A stretch of DNA of 64,000 nucleotides from Streptomyces sp. NRRL S-87 (GTDB lineage Bacteria; Actinomycetota; Actinomycetes; Streptomycetales; Streptomycetaceae), in NCBI RefSeq assembly GCF_000719335.1, contig NZ_JOGB01000001.1:124001-188000 (forward strand). Direction: 5' to 3'. The notes beneath the pieces were generated by a model, which saw nothing but the letters and a program-made list of their open reading frames with translations, did not search any database and was not told the origin of the DNA. The position numbers and the translations under genes are program-made. Below are positions 1-7,865 of this stretch, piece after piece (the first letter of the stretch is position 1; each line of letters begins with the position of its first letter).

Positions 1-597
1 CTCCTCGGCCGTGCCGAGCACGTCGCCCCGGTCGTTGATCGCGGTCACGTAGGTGACGTGGGCCTCCGGCCTGCTCCCCGGCGGCAGTGCGAGCCGGCGG
101 ACCACCGCGCCGTCGCGCCAGACCAGGCCCCCCCGGCCGTGGTCCTCGTCCATGACGACGTATCCGGAGTCGTTGACGTCCATCTCGCGCCAGCCGGCCG
201 ACTCGCCCTCCGGCAGGGTGGTCACGGCCGCGTCCCCGATGCGGTAGCTGAACGCGCGTGACGTGGAGGCGGCCTCGTCGCGGTAGGTGCCGACCATCAG
301 GCCGCTGCTGTTGACCGCCAGCACCTCGCCCCGGGTCCTGCCGGCCGGCAGCGGGACGGCGTGGACCCGGCTCCCCTTCCAGTACACGGGCCGACCCGCG
401 GACTGGCCGACGGCCACGTCGCCGGCGCCGAGGTCCCGGACGCCGTCGTCGTCGTGGTCCCGCGGGTCCGCCGGCCCGAGCGCTCCCAGGACCTTCAGCT
501 GCGGCTTGCAGCCGGCCGTGGCGGCGGCCGGACCCGCTGCGGACATCAGGCCGGCCACGGCCGCAGCGGCCGCGCAGACGGCAAGGCTCTTCCTCAC
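1..597 (-). CDS. Secreted HAF-repeat-like beta-propeller protein (3' end outside window)
   Basis: The reading frame is open from a GTG at 597 to the left edge (199 codons, no stop seen), so the C-terminus is missing. A GGGGGGA ribosome site lies 6 nt before the GTG. The first ~28 residues are a Sec-type signal peptide (basic VRKS start, Ala-rich core, AAA-A cleavage region). The mature part repeats blocks of the type VN-S-G-VGTY...AF-Y/VW-G, for example around VNSSGLMVGTY, MDVNDSGYVVMDE and INDRGDVLGTA. This pattern is typical of HAF/extracellular propeller repeats. Exported role unknown; no enzyme motif is visible. Confidence 0.7.
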   Translation of the reverse strand, partial: MRKSLAVCAAAAAVAGLMSAAGPAAATAGCKPQLKVLGALGPADPRDHDDDGVRDLGAGDVAVGQSAGRPVYWKGSRVHAVPLPAGRTRGEVLAVNSSGLMVGTYRDEAASTSRAFSYRIGDAAVTTLPEGESAGWREMDVNDSGYVVMDEDHGRGGLVWRDGAVVRRLALPPGSRPEAHVTYVTAINDRGDVLGTAEE

Positions 598-737
598 GTG
601 GTGTCCCCCCATGGATCACGGTGTCGTGTGGGGAACATGATGCACGCCGTGCGGACGTTCGGGGGCGGAACGGGACATACCACTTGAAGACCTTGGCTGG
701 TTCGCAGACCTCGGGAGTGGTTCCCCTGGAGGCAAGC

Positions 738-756
738 GACCGCTTAGTATGCGGTC
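738..756 (+). promoter_or_regulatory. Operator-like palindrome over the -10 of the acyl-CoA operon
   Basis: GACCGC (738-743) and GCGGTC (751-756) form an inverted repeat whose 7-nt centre holds TAGTAT (745-750), a good actinobacterial -10. A repressor bound here would block the promoter of the oxidoreductase/acyl-CoA dehydrogenase genes that start at 793. No regulator gene is adjacent, so the binding protein would act in trans. Confidence 0.5.
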
Positions 757-792
757 CGAGCACGGTCCGTCGACGGCGGCTGGAGGCCCCCG

Positions 793-1761
793 ATGAAGGC
801 ATGGCAGGTACACACCCACGGCGAGCCGCGAGCCGTCATGCGGCTCGACGAGGTACCCGAACCCCGGCCCGGCGACGGGGAGGTGCTGCTGCGGGTCCGC
901 GCCGCCGCCGTCAACTTCCCCGACGCGCTCCTGTGCCGCGGGGAGTACCAGATCCGGCCCCCGCTGCCCTTCACCCCGGGCGTCGAGATCTGCGCGGAGA
1001 CCGAGGACGGGCGCCGGGTCATCGCCAACCCGGGCCTCCCGTACGGCGGTTTCGCCGAGTACGCCGTCGCCCGCGCCGACGCCCTGCTGCCCGCGCCCGC
1101 GGTCCTGGACGACGCCCAGGCGGCCGCCCTCCACATCGGCTACCAGACCGGCTGGTTCGGCCTGCACCGCAGGGCCCGCCTCCAGTCCGGCGAGACGCTC
1201 CTGGTGCACGCGGCGGCGGGCGGGGTCGGCAGCGCCGCCGTCCAACTGGGCAAGGCGGCCGGCGCCACGGTCATCGGCGTCGTGGGCGGCAAGGCCAAGG
1301 CCGCGGCCGCCGAGGCGCTCGGCTGCGACCTCGTGATCGACCGGACGTCCGAGGACCTCGTCGCCCGCGTCAAGGAGTTCACCGGCGGACGCGGCGCCGA
1401 CGTCGTCTACGACGCGGTCGGCGGGGCCGCGTACACCGCCTCCGCCAAGTGCGTGGCCTTCGAGGGGCGCATCCTGGTCGTCGGCTTCGCCAGCGGGACC
1501 GTCCCGGCCCCCGCCCTCAACCACGCCCTCATCAAGAACTACGCGATCGTCGGCCTGCACTGGGGCCTGTACGCGCAACGGGATCCGGCGGCCGTCCTGG
1601 CCTGCCACGAGGAGCTGACCCGGCTCGCCGCCGAAGGCGCCGTCTCCCCCCTGGTCAGCGAGCGCCTCCCGCTCGACGCGGCCGCCGACGCCGTCCAGCG
1701 CGTCGCCGACGGCACCACCACGGGCCGGCTGGCGATCCTCCCCACCGGTGGTGCCCGATGA
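793..1761 (+). CDS. NADPH:quinone oxidoreductase-like MDR enzyme
   Basis: 322-residue medium-chain dehydrogenase/reductase of the zinc-free quinone oxidoreductase type. The N-terminal GroES-like half contains VNFPDALLCRGEYQ, a family signature. The Rossmann half begins with HAAAGGVGSAAVQ (about residues 138-150), the AxxGxxG dinucleotide site preferred for NADPH. A GGAGG site precedes the ATG. The TGA overlaps the ATG of the next gene by 4 nt (ATGA), so it is translationally coupled to two acyl-CoA dehydrogenases. This suggests an enoyl/acyl-CoA or quinone reduction step in fatty-acid-like catabolism; the substrate is not deducible. Confidence 0.85.
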   Translation: MKAWQVHTHGEPRAVMRLDEVPEPRPGDGEVLLRVRAAAVNFPDALLCRGEYQIRPPLPFTPGVEICAETEDGRRVIANPGLPYGGFAEYAVARADALLPAPAVLDDAQAAALHIGYQTGWFGLHRRARLQSGETLLVHAAAGGVGSAAVQLGKAAGATVIGVVGGKAKAAAAEALGCDLVIDRTSEDLVARVKEFTGGRGADVVYDAVGGAAYTASAKCVAFEGRILVVGFASGTVPAPALNHALIKNYAIVGLHWGLYAQRDPAAVLACHEELTRLAAEGAVSPLVSERLPLDAAADAVQRVADGTTTGRLAILPTGGAR

Positions 1762-2939
1762 CCACCGCCGCCGAACTCGACGACCGCGTACGGGACTTCC
1801 TGGCCGCCCACCCCCCGGCCGGGACCGAGCGCACCGCCTTCCTCCGCGCCCGCTTCGACGCCGGACTCGCCTGGGTCCACTACCCCGAGGGCCTCGGCGG
1901 CCTCGGCGCCCCCCGCACCCTCCAGGCCGGCGTCGACGCGGCCCTCGAAGCCGCCGGCGCCCCCGACAACGACCCCCGCCGCATCGGCATCGGTCTCGGC
2001 ATGGCCGCGCCCACGATCCTCGCGTACGGCACCGAGGAGCAGAAGCGGCGCTTCCTGCGCCCGCTGTGGACCGGCGAGGAGGTGTGGTGCCAGCTCTTCA
2101 GCGAGCCCGGCGCCGGCTCCGACCTCGCCGCCCTCGGCACCCGCGCCGTCCGCGACGGCGAGGACTGGATCGTCACCGGCCAGAAGGTCTGGACGTCCAG
2201 CGCCCACCTCGCCCGCTGGGCCATCCTCGTCGCCCGCACCGACCCCGACCTCCCCAAGCACCGGGGCATCACCTACTTCCTGTGCGACATGACCGATCCC
2301 GGCGTGGAGGTCCGGCCGCTCCGGCAGCTCACCGGCGAGGCCGAGTTCAACGAGGTGTTCCTCACCGGCGTGCGCATCCCCGACGCCCACCGCCTCGGGG
2401 CCGTCGGCCAGGGCTGGGAGGTCGCCCGCACCACCCTGATGAACGAGCGGGTCTCCATCGGCGGCATGCGGCTGCCCCGGGAGGGCGGCATGATCGGCCC
2501 GGTGGCCGCCACCTGGCGCGCCCGCCCCGAACTGCGCAACCACGCCCTCCACCAGCGCCTGCTGGAACTCTGGGTCGAGGCCGAGGTGGCCCGCATCACC
2601 GGCGAACGACTGCGCCAGCAACTGGCCGCCGGCCAGCCGGGCCCCGAGGGCTCCGGCATGAAGCTCGCCTTCGCCCGCCTCAACCAGGAGATCAGCGGCC
2701 TGGAGGTGGAACTCCTCGCCGAGGAGGGCCTGGCGTACGACGACTGGACGATGCGCCGCCCCGAACTCGTCGACTTCACCGGCCGCGACGCCGGTTACCG
2801 CTACCTGCGCTCCAAGGGGAACTCGATCGAGGGCGGCACCAGCGAGATCCTCCTCAACATCGTCGCCGAACGCGTCCTGGGCCTGCCGCCCGAGCCCCGC
2901 GACGACAAGGACCTCCCCTGGAAGGACCTGGCCCGATGA
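1758..2939 (+). CDS. Acyl-CoA dehydrogenase, probable catalytic subunit
   Basis: 393-residue FAD-dependent acyl-CoA dehydrogenase. It has the FAD/substrate signatures CQLFSEPGAGSDLA and VTGQKVWTSSAHLA in the middle domain and SIEGGTSEILLNIVAERVLGLP near the C-terminus, where the Glu sits at the usual catalytic-base region. Start ATG is set by overlap with the preceding stop. It overlaps the following dehydrogenase gene by 4 nt. Paired adjacent genes like this often encode alpha2-beta2 heterotetrameric dehydrogenases in actinobacteria (FadE26/27-type, known for steroid side chains). That assembly is inferred here from gene order and from motif loss in the partner. Confidence 0.88.
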   Translation: MTTAAELDDRVRDFLAAHPPAGTERTAFLRARFDAGLAWVHYPEGLGGLGAPRTLQAGVDAALEAAGAPDNDPRRIGIGLGMAAPTILAYGTEEQKRRFLRPLWTGEEVWCQLFSEPGAGSDLAALGTRAVRDGEDWIVTGQKVWTSSAHLARWAILVARTDPDLPKHRGITYFLCDMTDPGVEVRPLRQLTGEAEFNEVFLTGVRIPDAHRLGAVGQGWEVARTTLMNERVSIGGMRLPREGGMIGPVAATWRARPELRNHALHQRLLELWVEAEVARITGERLRQQLAAGQPGPEGSGMKLAFARLNQEISGLEVELLAEEGLAYDDWTMRRPELVDFTGRDAGYRYLRSKGNSIEGGTSEILLNIVAERVLGLPPEPRDDKDLPWKDLAR

Positions 2940-4075
2940 CGGACCTGCTCTACTCCGACACCGAGGACGACCTGCGCGCCGCCGTACGGTCCCTGCTCGC
3001 CGACCGCACCACCCCCGCCGCCACCCTCGAGCGCGCCGAGGCCGGGCACCCGCACGACCCCGACCTGTGGCGCACCCTCGCCGGCACCGGGGCCGTCGGA
3101 CTGCTCGTGCCCGAGAAGCTCGGCGGACAGGGCGCGGGACCCCGCGAGGCCGGGGTGGTCCTGGAGGAGCTCGGCCGGGCCGCCGTCCACCTCCCCTACC
3201 TCACCTGCGCCGTCCTCGCCGCCGAGACCCTGCTCGGCTGCGACACCGCCCTCCCCGCCGTCTCCCGGCTGCTCGGCGAACTCGCCTCCGGCGCCGCGGT
3301 GGCGGTCCCGGCCTGGCCGCTGACGCTGGCTCCGGGCGCGCCGTGGCACCCGACCGTGCGCGACACCTGCGGGGGCCGGGACGCGGGCGACGGCGACGGC
3401 TCCGGCGGCGGCCGGCTCACCGGGACCGTCACCGCCGTCGCGGACGCCGTCGGCGCCGACGTGCTGCTGGTCCCGGCCGACACCGGGCTCTACGCCGTCC
3501 CCGCCGACCAGGTCCGGATCGGCCCGCAGGTCCCCCTCGACCTCACCCGCCCGCTCGCCACCGTCACCCTGGACGGGGCGCACGGGGAACGGCTCGCCGA
3601 CGCCGACACCGCTCCCGCCGTGCTGCAGCGGGCGCTCCTCACGGGCGCCGGGCTGCTCGCCTCCGAACAGCTCGGCCTCGCCGACTGGTGCCTGACCGAG
3701 ACCGTCGGGTACGTCCGCACCCGCCACCAGTTCAACCGCCCCGTCGGCTCGTTCCAGGCCCTCAAGCACCGGCTCGCCCAGCTGTGGCTGGAGGTCGCCC
3801 AGGCCCGGGCGGCCGCCCGCAACGCCGCCGGCACCCTCGCCACCGGGGCCGCGGACGAGGTCCCGCTCGCGGTGTCGCTGGCCCAGGCCTACTGCTCGCC
3901 GGTGGCCGTCCGGGCCGCCGAGGAGTGCGTACAGCTGCACGGCGGCATCGGCATGACCTGGGAGCACCCCGCGCACCTGTACCTCAAGAGGTCCAAGGCC
4001 GACTCGCTGGCCCTGGGAACCGCCGGGCACCACCGGGACCGCATCGCGGAACTGGCGGCACTCCCCGCGCCCTGA
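2936..4075 (+). CDS. Acyl-CoA dehydrogenase, probable non-catalytic partner subunit
   Basis: 379 residues. It carries the C-terminal dehydrogenase fold (FNRPVGSFQALKHRLAQLW; QLHGGIGMTWEHPAHLYLKR), but the N-terminal half is shortened and the SEPGAGSD-type FAD signature is not seen. The catalytic-region motif reads WEHPAHLYLKR rather than EG(G/T)-type. This is how beta subunits of heteromeric actinobacterial acyl-CoA dehydrogenases look, and the gene overlaps the catalytic homologue by 4 nt. Function would therefore depend on the upstream product. A 3-copy tandem repeat follows directly after its stop. Confidence 0.82.
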   Translation: MTDLLYSDTEDDLRAAVRSLLADRTTPAATLERAEAGHPHDPDLWRTLAGTGAVGLLVPEKLGGQGAGPREAGVVLEELGRAAVHLPYLTCAVLAAETLLGCDTALPAVSRLLGELASGAAVAVPAWPLTLAPGAPWHPTVRDTCGGRDAGDGDGSGGGRLTGTVTAVADAVGADVLLVPADTGLYAVPADQVRIGPQVPLDLTRPLATVTLDGAHGERLADADTAPAVLQRALLTGAGLLASEQLGLADWCLTETVGYVRTRHQFNRPVGSFQALKHRLAQLWLEVAQARAAARNAAGTLATGAADEVPLAVSLAQAYCSPVAVRAAEECVQLHGGIGMTWEHPAHLYLKRSKADSLALGTAGHHRDRIAELAALPAP

Positions 4076-4084
4076 CCGGGCCGG

Positions 4085-4166
4085 CCCCGCACACCCCCTG
4101 CGGGCGGGCCAGCCCCGCACACCCCCTGCGGGCGGGCCAGCCCCGCACACCCCCTGCGGGCGGGCC
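4085..4166 (+). repeat. 28-bp tandem repeat, three copies
   Basis: Copies at 4085-4112, 4113-4140 and 4141-4166 (last one 26 bp) are identical. Each contains CCCGC-N9-GCGGG, able to form a short hairpin, so the block would be three hairpins in a row just after the acyl-CoA dehydrogenase stop. It may act as a terminator or mRNA 3' stabiliser, or simply be a slippage product. Confidence 0.85.
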
Positions 4167-4233
4167 GTCGCCGGCCCGCCCGCGGACCCACGATCTTCGA
4201 CGAGGGCGTGCCCCAGCCCGCCCCGGAGCGTTA

Positions 4234-4257
4234 GACCGTCAGAGGCGGTTGACGGTC
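4234..4257. promoter_or_regulatory. Inverted repeat upstream of melC1
   Basis: GACCGTCA (4234-4241) and TGACGGTC (4250-4257) are perfect 8-bp arms around an 8-nt centre, 22 nt before the melC1 ATG and just ahead of its GAGGGAG ribosome site. It could be an operator for the melanin operon or the hairpin terminator of the preceding operon; position alone cannot decide. Confidence 0.45.
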
Positions 4258-4279
4258 CGCGGAGCCGAGGGAGCACACG

Positions 4280-4741
4280 ATGAGCGCCACCAGCGGGAAC
4301 ATCGGAACCGGGGGACCCGCCACCGGGTCCCGCGGCACCGTCGTCGGCCGACGGCTGGCGCTGCGCACGGCGTTCACGGCGGCCGTGCTCACCGCCACCG
4401 CGGCCGCCCTGGCCCCGCTGGTGCGGGCCGGCCGGTCCGCCCGGCGCCGCACCGCCGAGCCGCCCGTACCGCTCTTCGAGGAGACGTACCGCGGGCGGCA
4501 CATCGCCGCGGTCCGACTGCCCGCGCGCAGCTCGGACGGCACGCACGCCGGGGGCGCCGCGGACGCCGTGGACATCCGCATCGACGGCCGGCCGCTGCCC
4601 GTGATGCGGCGCGCCGACGGCAGCTGGCTCAGCGGGATCAACCACTACGAGTCCTTCGCGACCCCCCGGGACCTCGCACGCGCCGCCGTCGACGAGCTCG
4701 GCACGGCCCGGCTGGCGGCGAACCCGGCGCACCACGGCTGA
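4280..4741 (+). CDS. melC1: Tyrosinase cofactor / copper chaperone MelC1
   Basis: 153 residues. The N-terminus carries a twin-arginine export signal (GRR at about residues 23-25, then a long Ala/Leu core). The conserved MelC1 core follows: IDGRPLPVMRRADGSWLSGINHYESF, then a Pro-Arg C-terminal helix region. MelC1 binds apo-tyrosinase, delivers copper and supplies the Tat signal for its export, then is released. It lies 34 nt upstream of melC2 in the usual melC operon order. An 8-bp inverted repeat precedes it. Confidence 0.93.
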   Translation: MSATSGNIGTGGPATGSRGTVVGRRLALRTAFTAAVLTATAAALAPLVRAGRSARRRTAEPPVPLFEETYRGRHIAAVRLPARSSDGTHAGGAADAVDIRIDGRPLPVMRRADGSWLSGINHYESFATPRDLARAAVDELGTARLAANPAHHG

Positions 4742-4775
4742 TCCCCGCAACCAAGGCTGAAAGGGCCCCGACCCC

Positions 4776-5639
4776 GTGTACACCCGCCAGAACCAGAGGA
4801 ACCTCACCCGCGCGCAGAAGAAGCGCTTCACGTCCGCGTTGATCGAACTCAAGCGCGACGGCACGTACGACGACTTCGTCCGCACGCACAACCGCTGGTT
4901 CGTGCCGGACGGCGCGAGCCGGCGGCGCGTGGGCCACATGACCCCCTCGTTCTTCCCCTGGCACCGCTCCTACCTGCTGCAGTTCGAGAAGGCACTGCGC
5001 GCCGTCGACCCCGGCGTCACCCTCCCGTACTGGGACTGGACCACCGACCGCAGCCCCGTCGGCTCGCTGTGGGCCGACGACTTCCTCGGCGGCACCGGCC
5101 GCGACGGCGACCGCCAGGTCACCACCGGCCCGTTCGCGTACGACCGCGGCAACTGGGCCGTCACCGTCGGTATGACCGACGGCGTTGCCCTCACCCGCAA
5201 CCTCGGGCGCCCCGACCGGCCGATCGAACTGCCCACCGCGGCCGAGCTGGATTGGGCCCTGGACGACCCGGTGTACGACACGGCGCCCTGGGACTCCACC
5301 GCCGCCCAGGGCGGCTTCCGCAACAAGCTGGAGGGCTGGGCAGCGCCGCGCAGCGAGCGCTGGCGCAACCACAACAAGGTCCACCAGTGGATCGGCGGCC
5401 ACATGACGGGCGGCACCGCCCCGAACGACCCCGCCTTCTGGCTCCACCACGCCTTCGTGGACCTCCTGTGGGACCGCTGGCAGCAGCGCCACCCGGAGTC
5501 CGGGTACCTGCCGGCCCGCAGGCTGGAGCGCGGCGACCCGCAGTACGGGCGGGTGCTCAGCCTGGACGAGCCGATGCCGCCCTGGGGCGTCACCCCGCGC
5601 GAGATGCTCGGCCACCAGGACACGTACCGGTACGAGTAG
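4776..5639 (+). CDS. melC2: Tyrosinase MelC2 (monophenol monooxygenase)
   Basis: 287-residue type-3 copper enzyme that oxidises tyrosine to dopaquinone for melanin. All six copper ligands are visible: CuA His38, His54 and His63; CuB His199, His203 and His225 (motifs VRTHN, FFPWHRSYL, HNKVH, FWLHHAFVD). The CuA positions coincide with those of characterised Streptomyces tyrosinases. There is no signal peptide, as expected for an enzyme exported with MelC1. The start is GTG 4776. The protein is slightly longer than usual owing to a short insertion before the CuB motif (around 188-197). Confidence 0.95.
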   Translation: MYTRQNQRNLTRAQKKRFTSALIELKRDGTYDDFVRTHNRWFVPDGASRRRVGHMTPSFFPWHRSYLLQFEKALRAVDPGVTLPYWDWTTDRSPVGSLWADDFLGGTGRDGDRQVTTGPFAYDRGNWAVTVGMTDGVALTRNLGRPDRPIELPTAAELDWALDDPVYDTAPWDSTAAQGGFRNKLEGWAAPRSERWRNHNKVHQWIGGHMTGGTAPNDPAFWLHHAFVDLLWDRWQQRHPESGYLPARRLERGDPQYGRVLSLDEPMPPWGVTPREMLGHQDTYRYE

Positions 5640-5702
5640 CCCGGCCCCGTCCCGGCCCCGTTCCCGGGGCCGGGGCGGGGGCGGGGGCGGGAGGCAACGG
5701 AA

Positions 5703-5733
5703 CGGGCCCCCACCGCACCGCGGTGGGGGCCCG
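5703..5733. terminator. Bidirectional terminator hairpin between melC2 and chaplin
   Basis: Perfect 14-bp G/C stem (5703-5716 with 5720-5733) and a 3-nt loop, lying between the convergent melC2 and chaplin genes. No U-tract, as is usual in Streptomyces. Confidence 0.85.
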
Positions 5734-5752
5734 CTCCGCGGGGGGACCGGCA

Positions 5753-6028
5753 TCAGCCGCCGTAGCCGCCCTCGACGTCGTCGTGACCGCCACCGTTGAC
5801 GCAGGTGTTGCCGAAGGCGGGGTTCAGGAGACCGATCACGTTCACGGAGTTGCCGCAGACGTTGACGGGCACGTGGATCGGAACCTGGACGACGTTGCCG
5901 GAGCCGACACCGGGGGAACCGACCGCGGCGCCGTGCGCTCCGGAGTCCGCGGCGGCCATGCCCGCGCCGGCGGCCAGAACGGAACCGGCGGCAGCGGTGA
6001 TGGCCGCCGCCTTCGCGATACGCGACAT
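5753..6028 (-). CDS. Short chaplin
   Basis: 91 residues. A signal peptide (MSRIAKAAAITAAAGS...AAAD) is followed by one chaplin domain: SGAHGAAVGSPGVGSGN, VQVPIHVPVNVCGNSVNVIGLLNPAFGNTCVNGG, with the two conserved cysteines of short chaplins. Chaplins self-assemble into amyloid-like surface layers that let aerial hyphae leave the medium. The ATG is preceded by AAGGAG at ideal spacing. No sortase signal is present, so this is the diffusible short class (ChpD-H type). The tail ending DDVEGGYGG is an acidic/Gly extension beyond the usual end. Confidence 0.93.
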   Translation of the reverse strand: MSRIAKAAAITAAAGSVLAAGAGMAAADSGAHGAAVGSPGVGSGNVVQVPIHVPVNVCGNSVNVIGLLNPAFGNTCVNGGGHDDVEGGYGG

Positions 6029-6122
6029 CGATATCTCCTTGAGATTCTTGAAGCACCGCAAGATCTGCGGCGATGACATGCCGTACAACGCCGCGGCCGC
6101 CCTGGGGTCACGGCCACTGGCC

Positions 6123-6452
6123 CTACCTGGTGACGCCGAATTCCACGGACCCGAAGCCGAAGGACGTCGGCGCGCTGCCGCCCGCCGGGACCCGGCCCAG
6201 GACAGCACCGGTGCAGCCCGGCCCCCGGTAGAGCACGGCCTCGCGGGCCGTGTGGTTGACCACGCCCGTGCCGGGCGCGCCCACCGCCTCGACGCAGCCG
6301 GCCGGGCGGCTGGCGGCGTGCACCTGGTCGTCGGTGCCGACGTACTGGAACTCCGGGCCGCCGGCCGCCGCGGCCGAACCGGTGCCGGCCGCCGCGGCCG
6401 CCAGAAGGAGTACCGGCGCCGCCGCGGCCCGGAGAGTGCCGTTGATACGCAT
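6123..6452 (-). CDS. Small secreted protein, unknown
   Basis: 109 residues with a clear signal peptide (MRINGTLRAAAAPVLLLAAAAAG) and a mature part of about 80 residues containing two cysteines (in PAGCVEAVG and GPGCTGA), probably one disulphide. ATG with GAGG upstream; the same orientation as the chaplin 94 bp downstream, so the two may share a transcript. No known domain recognised. Its company suggests a surface or aerial-growth role, which is inference only. Confidence 0.75.
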   Translation of the reverse strand: MRINGTLRAAAAPVLLLAAAAAGTGSAAAAGGPEFQYVGTDDQVHAASRPAGCVEAVGAPGTGVVNHTAREAVLYRGPGCTGAVLGRVPAGGSAPTSFGFGSVEFGVTR

Positions 6453-6622
6453 GAAAGCCTCGCGGTGTGGGTCGGGGTGGGGCGGACGCCCCGTCCGGCT
6501 CAACCCGTGCCACCGGTGTGGGTCACGCCACGTCACCCTCACGGGCAACCCGACGCGGCATTTCTCCCTCTTCACGTCCGGGCGCCGTCACTCTGCGCCG
6601 AGCGAGACAAGAGAGAAGGAAC

Positions 6623-7759
6623 GTGGCACTCACCTCCAAGACCCTGCTCTGCATCCTGATGGCGGGCACCCTCGTGGTGAGCGTCCTGATCCTGTGGCTC
6701 TGGCCGCGCGCCGCGCGGCCGGGCCCGGCGGGGTGGGCCGCCCGGCTGGGCATGCTCGCGGTGGCGCAGCTGTGCCTGCTGTCGGTGCTGCTGGTCGCGG
6801 CGAACCGTTCCTTCGGCTTCTACTCCTCATGGGACGAGCTGCTGGGCCGCTCCTCCACCGTCCAGGCGCTGGAGGCGGCGCCCGCGGGCGGGAAGCTGCC
6901 GCCGGCCCTCACGGTCAAGGGACCGCGGTCCATCGGCCTCAAGGGCCCCGCGCCGGTGGCCGGGCAGGTCGAGGAGGTCGCGATCCGGGGCCGGCTCACG
7001 GGTCTGTCCATGACCGGCTACGTGTACCTGCCCCCGCAGTACTTCCAGGCCGCTTACCGCACCCGGACGTTCCCGGTCGTGGTCGCGATCACCGGCCAGC
7101 CCGGCATATCGAAGAACCTGATCACCCAGCTGAAGGTCCCGCAGGCGGTGTCCGAGGCCGTGATGGCCAAGACCGTCCGGCCCACCATCTACGTCCTCGT
7201 ACGGCCCTCCGTCGTGCCCGGCCGGGACACCAACTGCACCGACGTGCCCGGCGGCCCGCAGGCGCTGACCTTCTTCAACCAGGACCTGCCGGCGGCCGTC
7301 AGCGAGCACTACCGCACCACCGACACCCCCGGCAGCTGGGGCGCCGTCGGCAACTCCACCGGCGGCTACTGCGCGCTCAAGCTGCCCATGACCAACCCCG
7401 CCCGCTACGGGGCCGGGGCCGGCCTGTCCGCCGACTACTTCGCCCGCAAGGATCGCGACACCGGCGACCTCTACGACGGCAGCAGGAAGCTCCAGAACGA
7501 GAACGACCTCACCTGGCGCCTGAGGCACCGGCCCGCGCCGCCGGTCTCCCTGCTCGTCAGCTCCAGCAAGCAGGGCGAGCCGAACTACCGGCCCACGCTG
7601 GAGTTCGCCGCCGCCGCCAAGGCGCCCACCCGGGTCGCCAAGCTGATCCGCGAGGAGGGCGGGCACAACTTCCAGACCTGGCGCGAGGAGTACCCCGAGG
7701 TGATCCGCTGGCTCGACGCGCAGCTCCGCGACCGCGCGGCCCCGACCCCGGCCCCCTGA
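6623..7759 (+). CDS. Membrane-anchored alpha/beta hydrolase (esterase/Ag85-like)
   Basis: 378 residues, GTG start with GAAGGA before it. Two N-terminal membrane helices (about 9-28 and 43-60) anchor an alpha/beta-hydrolase domain facing outside. The nucleophile elbow is VGNSTGGY with Ser245, and a late EEGGHNFQTW supplies His348. This is the arrangement of the esterase D / mycolyltransferase Ag85-like family, whose members act on acyl esters at the cell surface. A homologue with the same GxSTGG elbow lies at 13258-15147. Substrate unknown. Confidence 0.82.
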   Translation: MALTSKTLLCILMAGTLVVSVLILWLWPRAARPGPAGWAARLGMLAVAQLCLLSVLLVAANRSFGFYSSWDELLGRSSTVQALEAAPAGGKLPPALTVKGPRSIGLKGPAPVAGQVEEVAIRGRLTGLSMTGYVYLPPQYFQAAYRTRTFPVVVAITGQPGISKNLITQLKVPQAVSEAVMAKTVRPTIYVLVRPSVVPGRDTNCTDVPGGPQALTFFNQDLPAAVSEHYRTTDTPGSWGAVGNSTGGYCALKLPMTNPARYGAGAGLSADYFARKDRDTGDLYDGSRKLQNENDLTWRLRHRPAPPVSLLVSSSKQGEPNYRPTLEFAAAAKAPTRVAKLIREEGGHNFQTWREEYPEVIRWLDAQLRDRAAPTPAP

Positions 7760-7865
7760 CCGCCGCCGCCCCCGCCGGGCGGGGTCACGCACCCCCTGAG
7801 AGGATGGCCGTCCGGCCGCTCCACCGGCAGGCGGACGGCGACGCACGAGGACGAAGGACCCCGGC

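Noticed and set aside
4085..4166. Repeat array considered as a CRISPR
   Set aside because: The 28-bp copies are directly adjacent with no spacers, and there are no cas genes.
2801..4939. 712-codon minus-strand frame over the acyl-CoA dehydrogenase and melC1 genes
   Set aside because: Low-complexity translation, no ribosome site, and it crosses three real genes.
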